Below, piece by piece: positions 34,793 to 43,605 of a stretch of DNA of 64,000 nucleotides (its first letter is position 1; each line of letters begins with the position of its first letter). A model generated the notes under the pieces. It was not told the DNA's origin. It ran no database searches and saw nothing but the letters and a program-made list of their open reading frames with translations. The position numbers and the translations under genes are program-made. Source of the DNA: Streptomyces sp. DSM 15324 (lineage in GTDB: Bacteria > Actinomycetota > Actinomycetes > Streptomycetales > Streptomycetaceae); the NCBI RefSeq assembly GCF_001514285.1, contig NZ_KQ949026.1, forward strand, positions 186,001-250,000. The letters are read 5' to 3'.

Positions 34793-35355
34793 GATTCCTC
34801 TCTCGGTTGTGCGGGATGTCGTAGCGCGCCGCCGAGCAGCAGGCCCACGACCATGGGACGGAAGTCCCTGGGGGCGCCCTTGCCGGACTGCACCAGCCAG
34901 GCGGCGGAGGCCAGCAGGCCGTAGAGCGCCTCGGTGAGCCAGGCGGGCGTGAGGTCGATGCGGAACTCGCCGGTGAGCTGTCCGCGCCGGAACAGCGCGG
35001 AGATGCGGTCGTCGATGCGGGTCCAGCCCTGGTGCACCTCCTCGCCCTCGAACAGCTGGTTCTCGGTGTAGAGGAAGGCGAGGAGTCCGGCGGCGGGCTC
35101 GATCTCGCGCACCAGACGCTCCACGGCGTCGCTCGCCGGGCCCTCGTCCAGCCGGGCCGCGTCCAGCGCGGTCTCGCACTCCTCGATGCCGAGCGCCTCC
35201 AGGGCGCGCACGAGCGCGTCGCGGCCGGCGAAGTGCCGGTGCAGGGTGGCGCGGCTGATCCCGGCGGCCTTGGCGACCTCGTCCAAGGTGGCGGTGGACT
35301 TGCGGGTCAGCAGGGCGGCGGCGCTGCGGAGTACGTGGTCACGGTCGACGGCCAT
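34789..35355 (-). CDS. TetR-family repressor of the adjacent efflux pump
   Basis: 188 residues. N-terminal helix-turn-helix (TLDEVAKAAGISRATLHRHF, residues ~22-43), then a helical ligand-binding domain. I start at the ATG at 35355 (MAVDRDHVL) because the frame further upstream runs through the operator. Its stop overlaps the start of the MFS gene. As with other TetR-pump pairs, it probably represses its own operon until a pump substrate binds (inference). Confidence 0.88.
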   Translation of the reverse strand: MAVDRDHVLRSAAALLTRKSTATLDEVAKAAGISRATLHRHFAGRDALVRALEALGIEECETALDAARLDEGPASDAVERLVREIEPAAGLLAFLYTENQLFEGEEVHQGWTRIDDRISALFRRGQLTGEFRIDLTPAWLTEALYGLLASAAWLVQSGKGAPRDFRPMVVGLLLGGALRHPAQPREES

Positions 35356-35375
35356 GAGACAACCATAGACCATTT

Positions 35376-35391
35376 GAGACATCATTGTCTC
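35376..35391. promoter_or_regulatory. Operator palindrome of the TetR-MFS operon
   Basis: GAGACATCATTGTCTC is a palindrome with perfect 6-base arms (GAGACA/TGTCTC), 21 bases before the tetR start. A second GAGACA half-site lies at 35356. The AT-rich TAGACCATTTG between them could hold the -10. Confidence 0.6.
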
Positions 35392-35468
35392 ACTGAGGGC
35401 ATGGATGACTCACGCAGGGGGCGTGAGTCAAGGTGCGGGTCGGCGCCTTCGGCAGCGGCGTCGCCGGG

Positions 35469-36440
35469 TCAGTGCCAAGGCAGGGCGGCCCGGTGGCTCC
35501 AGTACGTCTGCGGGTCCTCGGTCAGCGCGGCGAGCCGGGAGAGCTGGTCCTCGTCCAGGTCCACGACCGCCGCGTGCAGGTTGGAGGCGAGCTGGGCCGC
35601 GGTGGCCGCACCCGAGAGCACCACGCCGGCCCACGGGGTGCGCAGCACCAGCGCGAGGGCGACCGCGTCGCAGCCGAGGCCCGCCTCGGCGGCCACGGTC
35701 CTCAGCGGCTCCGGGGCGTACGGGCCGGCGAGGCGGCCGTTGGCCATGGCCTCCTTGACGATCACCGTGAGACCCGCGTCATGGGCCTCGGCGAGGGCGG
35801 GGGCGGCCGAGGTCTCCAGGGCGTTGTACGTCGACTGGACGGTACGGAAGAGGGGCTCGCCGTCGACCGTGACGGCGAGGGCGGCGCGGATCGCGTCCGC
35901 CTGGGCGGGGCCGCTGGTGGAGAAGCCGACGGTGACGCCCTGGGCGGCGGCTTCCGCGAGCCTGGCGTGGAGTTCCTTGTCGGTGAGGGCGGGGCTGTCC
36001 GGGGTCACCGAGTGGATCTGGTAGAGGTCGAGGCGGTCGCCGAGGAGGCGGGCGGTCTCGGCGCGCTGACGGTCGTACGTCCGCACGCTGTGGTCCTTGA
36101 CCTCGTGCGTCTCGGCGTCGGTCGACCAGCCGGCCGTGTAGGTGTAGCCCCATTTGCTGCCTACGACGACGTCGCCCGCGTCCGGCCTCGCCTTGAGCCA
36201 GTCGGCGAGGAACTCCTCGCTGCGGCCGTAGGAGCGGGCGGCGTCGACGTAGCGGACGCCTTGGGCGTAGGCGGCGTCGAGGAGGTCGTGGGTGCGGGTG
36301 CGCAGCGCCTCCACGCTGCGGTCCTCCCCCAGGTCCTCGTCCCGTCCGAGGTTGATGTAGCCGGGGCGGCCGACCGCGGCGAGGCCCAGTCCGATGTGGC
36401 AGGTGGGGGTGGTCGCTGTGGCCAGTCGGGCGAAGGGCAT
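35469..36440 (-). CDS. Aldo/keto reductase family protein
   Basis: 323 residues, TIM-barrel NADPH oxidoreductase. The catalytic Asp-Tyr pair is in RYVDAARSYGRSEEFLADWL, the Lys in VVGSKWGYTY, and the His in LYQIHSV. C-terminal GVVLSGAATAAQLASNL binds the cofactor phosphate. This subgroup is close to D-threo-aldose dehydrogenase-like enzymes; the substrate is unknown. ATG at 36440. Confidence 0.88.
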   Translation of the reverse strand: MPFARLATATTPTCHIGLGLAAVGRPGYINLGRDEDLGEDRSVEALRTRTHDLLDAAYAQGVRYVDAARSYGRSEEFLADWLKARPDAGDVVVGSKWGYTYTAGWSTDAETHEVKDHSVRTYDRQRAETARLLGDRLDLYQIHSVTPDSPALTDKELHARLAEAAAQGVTVGFSTSGPAQADAIRAALAVTVDGEPLFRTVQSTYNALETSAAPALAEAHDAGLTVIVKEAMANGRLAGPYAPEPLRTVAAEAGLGCDAVALALVLRTPWAGVVLSGAATAAQLASNLHAAVVDLDEDQLSRLAALTEDPQTYWSHRAALPWH

Positions 36441-36589
36441 CGCAGGCTCCGTTCGGTCGGGTCCGGTACGGCTCCCGACCAACCTAGCCTGCGACGACCT
36501 TCACCTCGGGGCTCGGCGGGTGGTGCGTCGGCGGGGGGCGGCTGCGCCAGGTCCGCGCGCGCGGTCCCCCGCCCCTCGCCGGGCGGCGC

Positions 36590-38020
36590 TCAGGCCTTCT
36601 TGGCGGTCGCCCAGGCGTGCTGGGCCGCCACGTCCGCCTTCACCTCGGCCAGCTGGACGGCGACCGCGCTCGGGGCGGTGCCGCCCCGGCCGTTGCGGGA
36701 GGCCAGCGCGCCGGGGACGTTGAGGACCGTGCGGACCTCGGGCGTCAGGTGGGCGGAGATCTTCGCGAACTGGTCGTCCGTCAGTTCGTCCAGTTCCTTG
36801 TTCTCGGCCTCGGCCGCCTTGACGCACTCGCCGGCGACCTCGTGGGCGACCCGGAAGGGGACGCCCTGCTTGACCAGCCACTCGGCGATGTCGGTGGCGA
36901 GGGAGAAGCCGGCCGGGGCCAGTTCCTCCATGCGCTCGCGGTGGACGGTGAGGGTGGCCATCATGCCGGTGAAGGCGGGGAGCAGGACCTCGAGCTGGTC
37001 GCAGGAGTCGAAGACCGGCTCCTTGTCCTCCTGGAGATCGCGGTTGTAGGCGAGGGGCAGCGCCTTCAGGGTGGCCAGGAGGCCGGTGAGGTTGCCGATG
37101 AGACGGCCGGACTTGCCGCGCGCCAGCTCGGCGATGTCCGGGTTCTTCTTCTGCGGCATGATCGAGGAGCCGGTGGAGAAGGCGTCGTGCAGGGTCACGA
37201 AGGAGAACTCCTTCGTGTTCCAGATGATGACCTCCTCGGCGATGCGGGAGAGGTTCACCCCGATCATCGCCGTGATGAAGGCGAACTCCGCCACGAAGTC
37301 ACGGGAGGCCGTGCCGTCGATGGAGTTGCCGACGCTGCCGTGCTCGAAGCCGAGGTCCGCCGCGACCGCCTCCGGGTCCAGGCCGAGGGAGGAGCCGGCC
37401 AGGGCGCCCGAGCCGTACGGCGACACGGCCGTGCGCGTGTCCCACTGGCGCAGCCGTTCGGCGTCCCGGGAGAGGGACTGGACGTGGGCCAGGACGTGGT
37501 GGGCGAAGAGGACCGGCTGGGCGTGCTGGAGGTGGGTGCGGCCGGGCATCGCCACGTCCGGGTGGGCCTCCGCCAGGCCGATGAGCGCGTCCTGGAGGTC
37601 GGCGACCAGGCCGCCGATGATCCGGGCGTGGTCGCGCAGGTACATGCGGAAGAGGGTGGCGACCTGGTCGTTGCGGGAGCGGCCGGCGCGCAGCTTGCCG
37701 CCGAGGTCGGGGCCGAGGCGCTCCAGGAGGCCCCGCTCCAGCGCGGTGTGCACGTCCTCGTCGGCGATGGTGCCGACGAAGGTGCCGGCGGCGACGTCGG
37801 CCTCCAGCTGGTCGAGGCCCGCGATCATGCGGGTCAGCTCGTCCTCGGTGAGCAGGTTCGCCTTGTGCAGCACGCGCGCGTGGGCCCGCGAACCGGCGAT
37901 GTCGTAGGGCGCGAGCCGCCAGTCGAAGTGGACGGACGCGGACAGCTTGGCCAGGGCCTCGGCGGGGCCGTCGGCGAACCGGCCGCCCCAGAGCCGGACG
38001 TCACCGCTGTTGCTGCTCAC
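36590..38020 (-). CDS. argH: Argininosuccinate lyase ArgH
   Basis: 476 residues, the normal length. Signature GSSIMPQKKNPDIAELARGK holds the catalytic serine loop; also AGRSRNDQVATLFRMYLR and TALERGLLERLG. It releases fumarate to give arginine, the last step of the pathway. GTG at 38020 with GAGGAG upstream; the frame extends further back only through the ARG boxes. Alone, away from argCJBDR, but sharing its ArgR control. Confidence 0.96.
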   Translation of the reverse strand: MSSNSGDVRLWGGRFADGPAEALAKLSASVHFDWRLAPYDIAGSRAHARVLHKANLLTEDELTRMIAGLDQLEADVAAGTFVGTIADEDVHTALERGLLERLGPDLGGKLRAGRSRNDQVATLFRMYLRDHARIIGGLVADLQDALIGLAEAHPDVAMPGRTHLQHAQPVLFAHHVLAHVQSLSRDAERLRQWDTRTAVSPYGSGALAGSSLGLDPEAVAADLGFEHGSVGNSIDGTASRDFVAEFAFITAMIGVNLSRIAEEVIIWNTKEFSFVTLHDAFSTGSSIMPQKKNPDIAELARGKSGRLIGNLTGLLATLKALPLAYNRDLQEDKEPVFDSCDQLEVLLPAFTGMMATLTVHRERMEELAPAGFSLATDIAEWLVKQGVPFRVAHEVAGECVKAAEAENKELDELTDDQFAKISAHLTPEVRTVLNVPGALASRNGRGGTAPSAVAVQLAEVKADVAAQHAWATAKKA

Positions 38021-38049
38021 TGCGTTGCTCCTCACCGCTGCACTCAAGG

Positions 38050-38086
38050 TCATGCATGAGTATGCAGTGCATTGCATGATTCGTCA
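38050..38086. promoter_or_regulatory. Two adjacent ArgR boxes upstream of argH
   Basis: The stretch TCATGCATGAGTATGCAGTG followed by CATTGCATGATTCGTC carries two imperfect ARG boxes (weakly palindromic, AT-rich, TGCAT half-sites) side by side, 30 to 66 bases before the argH start. ArgR hexamers bind such pairs in Streptomyces; the argR gene is in this window. Confidence 0.75.
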
Positions 38087-38209
38087 ATTTGGAAGAGTTC
38101 TCAAGACTTTTGAAGTCACCTTGAACAACGGCAACCGCTTGCCCGTACTCACGGCTGAACGCTGGCGCCGCGTTTGTAAACCCACTCCTGACCCAAGTGA
38201 GGCATCCGC

Positions 38210-39124
38210 ATGTCCAGGGCTCTTCCCAAGTACAACAAGCGTCGTGTGGCGATCATCGGCGGCGCCGCCGCTCTGGCCCTGACCGGTGCGGTGGTCGTGA
38301 ACCAGGCCCTCGCCGGAGAGTCGTCGTCCAAGAGCAGCAGCACCAACGCCCAGACGCTGGCCGCCGGCCCCGGCACGATCGTGTGCCCCGACGTCGCCTC
38401 GAAGCTCCCGGCGATCCCCGCCACCGCGAAGGCCGAGGTCGACCGCAACCTCGCGCTGCTGCAGACCCAGATCAACGAGGCCAACACCCGCCTCCAGAAC
38501 ACGGTCGGCCAGGGCGGCCCGAACTTCGTCCAGAACGCGATCCTCGGCCCCCTCAAGGACAAGCGCGTGGCGACCGTCAACCGCATCGCCACGGCGATCG
38601 GCCGCACCGCGGCCAAGCCGACCGGCCTGGACGCCCTGGCGCCCTGCGCCCTGAACGCGGGCGGCGGCGCGGCCGCCGGCAACGTGGGCAACAACGCCAA
38701 CGCCGGCAACAAGGGGAACGCGGGCAACAACGGCAACAAGGGGAACGCCGGCAACAAGGGCAACCAGGGGAACGCGGGTAACAACGCGAACGCCGGCAAC
38801 AACAACGGCAACGCGGGCAACGCGAACGCGGTCGGCACGATCACCTGCCCGGACGTCGCCTCGAAGCTCCCGGCGATCCCCGCCACCGCGAAGGCCGAGG
38901 TGGACCGCAACCTCGCGCTGCTGCAGACCCAGATCAACGAGGCCAACACCCGCCTGAAGAACACGGTCGGCCAGGGTGGCCCGAACTTCGTGCAGAACGC
39001 GATCCTCGGCCCGCTGAAGGACAAGCGCGCGTCGACGATCGACCGTATCGCCCTCTCCATCGGCCGTACCGCCGCCAAGCCCACCGGCCTGGACGTCCTG
39101 GCCGCCTGCACGTTGAACAAGTGA
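38210..39124 (+). CDS. Secreted protein with duplicated ~95-residue domain
   Basis: 304 residues. N-terminal signal or anchor (RRVAIIGGAAALALTGAVVV, then NQALAGE). Domain A (about 55-149) and domain B (about 209-303) are almost identical, each beginning with a CPDVASKLPAIPATAKAEVD segment and ending in a second Cys, so one disulfide per domain is likely. Between them lies an Asn/Gly/Ala linker of NAGN-type repeats (about 150-206). I recognise no enzyme motif. DNA identity between the two halves suggests recent duplication or gene conversion. Followed by a terminator. Confidence 0.85.
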   Translation: MSRALPKYNKRRVAIIGGAAALALTGAVVVNQALAGESSSKSSSTNAQTLAAGPGTIVCPDVASKLPAIPATAKAEVDRNLALLQTQINEANTRLQNTVGQGGPNFVQNAILGPLKDKRVATVNRIATAIGRTAAKPTGLDALAPCALNAGGGAAAGNVGNNANAGNKGNAGNNGNKGNAGNKGNQGNAGNNANAGNNNGNAGNANAVGTITCPDVASKLPAIPATAKAEVDRNLALLQTQINEANTRLKNTVGQGGPNFVQNAILGPLKDKRASTIDRIALSIGRTAAKPTGLDVLAACTLNK

Positions 39125-39140
39125 CGTGACAGGTGTGGTG

Positions 39141-39171
39141 GCCGCCCCGAGGAAGCGCCGGCCGGGGCGGC
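39141..39171 (+). terminator. Terminator after the duplicated-domain protein
   Basis: GCCGCCCCG (39141-39149) and CGGGGCGGC (39163-39171), 16 bases after the stop codon. Confidence 0.75.
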
Positions 39172-39246
39172 TGCCGCCGTATGTCCGGGCTCACCGCCCG
39201 GATGATCGCTTTCCCGGGTGAACGCTTTCCCGAATAATCGTCAGCC

Positions 39247-39831
39247 ATGGGAAAGACCTACGAGCGCATCGACGGCAGGCTCCGCACCTTCATCGAGGAG
39301 CAGCCGATCTTCTTCACCGCGACCGCTCCGCTGTCCGGCGACGGCACGGTCAACCTCTCCCCCAAGGGCCTCAAGGGCTCGTTCGCGGTGATCGACGAAC
39401 TCACCGTGGCCTACCTCGACTTCGCCGGATCCAACGCGGAGACCGTCGCCCATCTGCGGGAGAACGGGCGGATCACCCTGATGTGGTGCGCGTTCCAGGG
39501 GCCGCCGAACATCGTGCGGGTGCACGGCCGCGGGGAGCCGGTGTTCCGGGACGACCCCCGCTTCAAGGAACTCCTGCGCCACTTCCCCGGCATCGACCCC
39601 ACCCCGCACGGACTGCGGGCGATCATCGTCGTCCACGCCGAGCTGGTCCGGGACACCTGCGGATACGCGGTGCCCCTCATGGCGTACGAACAGGACCGGG
39701 ATCTGCACGGGAGGCGGTTCGCGCGGGAGGACGACGCCTCGCTGGACGCCTACTTCCGCGCGAAGGAGCACATCGCCGGCAGCATCGACGGCCTCCCCGG
39801 ACTGCCGCTGCCCCTGCCGCCGACCCCGTGA
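39247..39831 (+). CDS. Pyridoxamine 5'-phosphate oxidase-fold flavoprotein
   Basis: 194 residues, split-barrel fold: FFTATAPLSGDGTVNLSPKG at the N-terminal strand pair, ITLMWCAFQGPPNIVRVHGRG in the middle. Such proteins bind FMN, haem or F420; the exact cofactor cannot be fixed. ATG at 39247. It is convergent with the histidine kinase gene, only two bases between the stops. Confidence 0.85.
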   Translation: MGKTYERIDGRLRTFIEEQPIFFTATAPLSGDGTVNLSPKGLKGSFAVIDELTVAYLDFAGSNAETVAHLRENGRITLMWCAFQGPPNIVRVHGRGEPVFRDDPRFKELLRHFPGIDPTPHGLRAIIVVHAELVRDTCGYAVPLMAYEQDRDLHGRRFAREDDASLDAYFRAKEHIAGSIDGLPGLPLPLPPTP

Positions 39832-39833
39832 GC

Positions 39834-41297
39834 CTAGGGAATGTCGGTCGCCCCCAGTTCGACCGTGAACGTCGTCGAGCCGGGGCGGCTCGTCAAGGTC
39901 ACCCGTCCCCCGTGGGCCTGCGCCACCGCTGACACGATCGACAGGCCGAGGCCGGTGCCCGTCTTGGTACGGCGGTGGTCGGCTCGGGTGAAGCGGTCGA
40001 AGATCCTCGGCTGGAGGTCCTCGGGGATGCCGGGGCCGTCGTCGTGGACGCGGAGGCGTGTCGCTGCGGGGTCCGTCTCCAGGGTGACCGTGACCTGGGT
40101 GCCCTCGGGGGTGTGCAGGCGGGCGTTGGCCAGGAGGTTGGCGAGGACCTGGTGGAGGCGGTGCGCGTCGCCGGTGACCGTGACCGGCTCCTCGGGCAGG
40201 TCCAGGCTCCAGCGGTGGCCGGGGCCCGCCGCCCTCGCGTCGGTCACCGCGTCCAGGACCAGCCGGGTGAGGTCCACGGGGCGGCGCTCCAGCGGGCGGC
40301 CCGCGTCCAGGCGGGCCAGCAGGAGCAGGTCGTCGACCATCTCGCCCATCCGGGAGGACTCGGCCGCGATGCGTTCCAGCGCCCGGGTCACCTCCGGCGG
40401 GACCGGGCCGGGGTGGAGCAGGGCCAGTTCGGCGTGACCGCGCACCGAGGCGACCGGGGTGCGCAGTTCGTGGCTGGCGTCGGCGGCGAAGCTGCGCAGT
40501 CTCTCCTCGCTGGCGTGGCGTTTGGTGAGGGCGTCCTCGACATGGCCCAGCATGCGGTTGAAGGCCCCGGCCATCCGTCCGACCTCGCTGCGCGGGTCCG
40601 GCTCGGGCGCCCGTGGCGGCAGGGCCACCTCGCCGGAGGCCAGGGGCAGTTCGCTGACCCTGGTGGCCGTCGCGGCGACCCGGCTCAGCGGGCGGAGCGA
40701 CCAGCGGACCCAGAGGGCTCCGGCCACACCGGCGATCACCAGGGTCACGCCGAAGACGATCCCCGCGACCAGTTCGAGGCGGTGGACCGTCGACTCCACC
40801 GGTTCCAGCGGAAGGCCGGTGATCAGGACGTCCCCGTCCAGGCCCCGGGTGGCCCGGACCCGGTACTCGTCGAGCGTGGACAGGTGGACGGTGTGAGATC
40901 GGCCGTCGACCGGGACGGCGGCGAGGGCGCGCCGGTCGGCTGCGGTCAGGGCGACCGTGGGGCCGGCGGTCGCGGCACCGGAGGTCGGCACCACGGCGGC
41001 GTTGGTCACCGTGCCGTCCAGCAGCCGGACGCCAAGGGTGCCCACCGACTGGCGGCGGGTGTCACCGTGCTCGTCGCCGTCGTGGTCGTCGTGGCCCGGG
41101 GGCGGCGCGCCGCCGTGTTCCAGGCTGGCCGGGAAGCGGTTGCCGACCTCGGCGAGCTGTTCGTCGAGGCGGCCGGTGAGGAAGCCGTTCACGCCCACGA
41201 CCGCGGCCACGCCGACCGCCGCGCAGCCGAGCGCCAGCAGGACCACGAGGCCGGCGGTGAGGCGGGCACGCAGGGTGCGGGGCAGCAGACGGCTCAT
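39834..41297 (-). CDS. Sensor histidine kinase
   Basis: 487 residues. Two membrane spans (about 15-37 and 175-198) enclose an extracytoplasmic sensor of ~135 residues containing a His/Asp-rich piece (GHDDHDGDEHGDTRRQ) that might bind metal. Then HAMP, the phospho-acceptor H-box SHELRTPVASVRGHAEL, N-box NLLANARLHTPEG and G-boxes DDGPGIPEDLQ and GTGLGLSIV. Start codon overlaps the response-regulator stop (ATGA). Divergent from the flavin electron-transfer genes, so a likely regulator of them. Confidence 0.92.
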   Translation of the reverse strand: MSRLLPRTLRARLTAGLVVLLALGCAAVGVAAVVGVNGFLTGRLDEQLAEVGNRFPASLEHGGAPPPGHDDHDGDEHGDTRRQSVGTLGVRLLDGTVTNAAVVPTSGAATAGPTVALTAADRRALAAVPVDGRSHTVHLSTLDEYRVRATRGLDGDVLITGLPLEPVESTVHRLELVAGIVFGVTLVIAGVAGALWVRWSLRPLSRVAATATRVSELPLASGEVALPPRAPEPDPRSEVGRMAGAFNRMLGHVEDALTKRHASEERLRSFAADASHELRTPVASVRGHAELALLHPGPVPPEVTRALERIAAESSRMGEMVDDLLLLARLDAGRPLERRPVDLTRLVLDAVTDARAAGPGHRWSLDLPEEPVTVTGDAHRLHQVLANLLANARLHTPEGTQVTVTLETDPAATRLRVHDDGPGIPEDLQPRIFDRFTRADHRRTKTGTGLGLSIVSAVAQAHGGRVTLTSRPGSTTFTVELGATDIP

Positions 41298-42034
41298 GAC
41301 GCGGCCGGTTTCAGCACGTACCCGGCCCCGCGCACGGTGTGGATCATCGGCTCGCGGCCCGCGTCGACCTTCTTGCGCAGGTAGGAGATGTACAGCTCGA
41401 CGACATGGGCGCGGCCGCCGAAGTCGTAGGACCACACCCGGTCGAGGATCTGGGTCTTGCTGAGTACCCGGCGCGGGTTGCGCATCAGGAAGCGCAGGAG
41501 TTCGAACTCGGTCGGGGAGAGCTCGATCAGCTCGCCCGCGCGGGTCACCTCGCGGGCCTCCTCGTCCATGACCAGGTCGCCGACGACCATCCTCGGGCCC
41601 TCCTCCTGCTGGCGGGCCATGCCGGCGCGGCGCAGCAGTCCGCGCAGCCGGGCGACGACCTCCTCCAGGCTGAAGGGCTTGGTGACGTAGTCGTCGCCGC
41701 CCGCCGTGATGCCGGCGATCCGGTCCTCCACCGCGTCCCGGGCGGTGAGGAACAGCACGCAGACGTCCGGCTTCACGGCGTGCAGGGAGCGCAGCACGGC
41801 GAAGCCGTCGGTGTCGGGGAGCATCACGTCCAGCACGACCGCGTCGGGCAGCAGCTCCCGGGCCGCCGTGAGGGCCGAGGCGCCGTCGCCGGCGGTGCGG
41901 ATCCGCCAGCCCTCGTAGCGCAGGGCGCCGGAGAGGACCTCGGCGAGGTCGGGGTCGTCGTCGACGACGAGGACGCGCAGCGGGGTGCCGTCGGGGCGGG
42001 TGAGCGCGGGGCGGCCGGAGCGGGTGGTGTTCAT
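41294..42034 (-). CDS. OmpR-family response regulator
   Basis: 246 residues. Receiver domain with DDDPDLAEVL acidic pocket, phospho-acceptor Asp in AVVLDVMLPDTDG, Thr in FLTARD and Lys in YVTKPF. C-terminal winged helix (ELSPTEFELLRFLMRNPRRV, then AHVVELYISYLRKKVD). ATG at 42034. Upstream it faces the reductase gene across 150 bp that hold repeated CTCTGAG motifs. Confidence 0.93.
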   Translation of the reverse strand: MNTTRSGRPALTRPDGTPLRVLVVDDDPDLAEVLSGALRYEGWRIRTAGDGASALTAARELLPDAVVLDVMLPDTDGFAVLRSLHAVKPDVCVLFLTARDAVEDRIAGITAGGDDYVTKPFSLEEVVARLRGLLRRAGMARQQEEGPRMVVGDLVMDEEAREVTRAGELIELSPTEFELLRFLMRNPRRVLSKTQILDRVWSYDFGGRAHVVELYISYLRKKVDAGREPMIHTVRGAGYVLKPAAS

Positions 42035-42083
42035 GGCTGCTTCCAGGATCGCTCCCGGCCGGGCGGATCGGGCTCTGCGGTCG

Positions 42084-42137
42084 CTCTGAGTTTCCTCTGA
42101 GTCGGCCGGGCCGGGCGGCCGCTCAGAGCGGTCTGAG
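42084..42137. promoter_or_regulatory. Repeated heptamers, likely response-regulator sites
   Basis: CTCTGAG occurs at 42084-42090 and 42095-42101 (11-bp spacing, as for tandem OmpR-type sites), and its complement CTCAGAG at 42122-42128, with a partial CTGAG at 42133-42137. All lie in the divergent promoter region between the response regulator and the first membrane reductase gene. Confidence 0.55.
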
Positions 42138-42185
42138 AGGTTCGCCCCGCACAGTGGGCTCCCTGACCGGCGAAAGGAGCTCCTC

Positions 42186-43538
42186 ATGACCACCGTGTCC
42201 GAGCGGCGGGCGGCACCCCCGGTGGCGCCGGTTCCCCCGCGCTCCCCCGCGGGCCCGGTGCTCGCCGTGCTGTGGGCGGGGGCCGCCGCCGTGCTCGCCC
42301 TGTGGTGGTCCGGCACCGGCTCGGTCGTCGGGGCGGCGGGCTGGCTGACCGGGGCCGGGCGGATCGCCGGGCTGCTGTGCGGGTACGCCTGCGCGGTGGT
42401 CGTCGCCCTGATGGCGCGGGTACCGCTGCTGGAGCGGCGGATCGGCTCCGACCGGGTGGCGCGCTGGCACGCGATGGCGGGCCGCTACACGATCTGCCTG
42501 CTGGTGGCGCACGTCGCGCTGATCCTCGCCGGGTACGCGGCCCAGGACGGCCGGTCGATCGTCCACGAGACGCTGACGGTGGTCCTGGACTACCCCGAGA
42601 TGCTGAAGGCGACCGCCGGCACGGTGATCCTCCTCGCGGTCGGGGTGACCTCGGCGCGGGCCGTGCGCCGTCGCACCGGCTACGAGTTCTGGTACTACGT
42701 CCACCTCCTCACCTACGCGGCCGTCTTCCTCGCCTTCGGCCATCAGCTGGCCCTCGGCAACGACCTCAACGGCAGGCCGGTGGCCACGGCCGCCTGGTAC
42801 GCGCTCTACCTCGGGGCGGCGGGGCTGGTGCTGTGGTTCCGGGTCCTGGTCCCCGTACGGCTGAACCTGCGGCACCGGCTGCGGGTGGAGTCCGTGCAGC
42901 GGGAGGCTCCCGGTGTGTACTCCGTCGTCGCGCGGGGGCGGCGGCTGGACGCACTCGGAGCGGTGGCCGGGCAGTTCTTCCGGTGGCGGTTCCTCGGGGC
43001 GGGCCTGGCGTGGACCTCGACGCCGTACTCGCTGTCGGCGCCGCCCCGGGCCGGGCGGATGCGGATCACGGTCAAGGCGCTCGGCGGACACAGCGCGCGC
43101 GTGGCGCTGCTGCGGCCCGGCACGCGCGTGTGGGCCGAGGGGCCGTACGGCGCGATGACCGCCGACCGGCGCGGGGCACCGAAGGCGCTGCTGATCGGGG
43201 CGGGGGTGGGCATCACCCCGCTGCGGGCGCTGTTCGAGACGCTGCCCGGCGAGGTCACCGTGCTGTACCGGGCGCGTTCGGCGGAGGACCTCGCGCTGGG
43301 TTCGGAACTGGAGGCGATCGCCCGCTGGCGCGGGGCGAGGGTGCTGTACGCGCTCAACGGGCCCGGGGGGCAGCGCCCGGACCTGGGCGCCGGGTCGCTG
43401 CGCGCGGCGGTGCCGGACCTGGCCGGGCACGACGTCTACCTGTGCGGGCCGCACGGCTTCGCCCGGGACGTGTACGAGGCCCTGCGCGCCGCCGGGGTGC
43501 CGGACCGGCGGATCCACCACGAGTCGTTCGAGCTGTGA
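42186..43538 (+). CDS. Membrane flavo-haem reductase (ferric-reductase-like), paralogue 1
   Basis: 450 residues. The N-terminal half has about six membrane helices with paired His (ARWHAMAGRY, VAHVALIL, YYVHLLTY, FGHQLAL) suited to two b-haems. The C-terminal half is a ferredoxin-NADP reductase module: FAD site in TPYSLSAPP, NAD(P) loop GAGVGITPLRALFE, and DVYLCGPHGFARDV. It can carry electrons from cytosolic NAD(P)H across the membrane. ATG at 42186 with AAAGGAGC upstream. First gene of the plus-strand redox cluster; homologous to the protein at 44116-45498. Confidence 0.9.
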   Translation: MTTVSERRAAPPVAPVPPRSPAGPVLAVLWAGAAAVLALWWSGTGSVVGAAGWLTGAGRIAGLLCGYACAVVVALMARVPLLERRIGSDRVARWHAMAGRYTICLLVAHVALILAGYAAQDGRSIVHETLTVVLDYPEMLKATAGTVILLAVGVTSARAVRRRTGYEFWYYVHLLTYAAVFLAFGHQLALGNDLNGRPVATAAWYALYLGAAGLVLWFRVLVPVRLNLRHRLRVESVQREAPGVYSVVARGRRLDALGAVAGQFFRWRFLGAGLAWTSTPYSLSAPPRAGRMRITVKALGGHSARVALLRPGTRVWAEGPYGAMTADRRGAPKALLIGAGVGITPLRALFETLPGEVTVLYRARSAEDLALGSELEAIARWRGARVLYALNGPGGQRPDLGAGSLRAAVPDLAGHDVYLCGPHGFARDVYEALRAAGVPDRRIHHESFEL

Positions 43539-43605
43539 GAGCAGCGAGAGCTGTGAGAGCCGTGAGAACCGTGAGAGCTGTGAGAGCCGTGAGAGTGGTG
43601 AGGTC
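43534..43605 (+). repeat. 9-bp tandem repeat filling the gap between two redox genes
   Basis: Eight units of NGTGAGAGC (with variants AGCGAGAGC, CGTGAGAAC, CGTGAGAGT, GGTGAGGTC) run without a break from the stop codon of the reductase (43536-43538) to the base before the GTG start of the FMN-binding gene. Every unit carries a GAGAG or GAGG that resembles a ribosome site, so the repeat could serve translation re-initiation; copy-number change would alter spacing but not frame. Confidence 0.85.
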
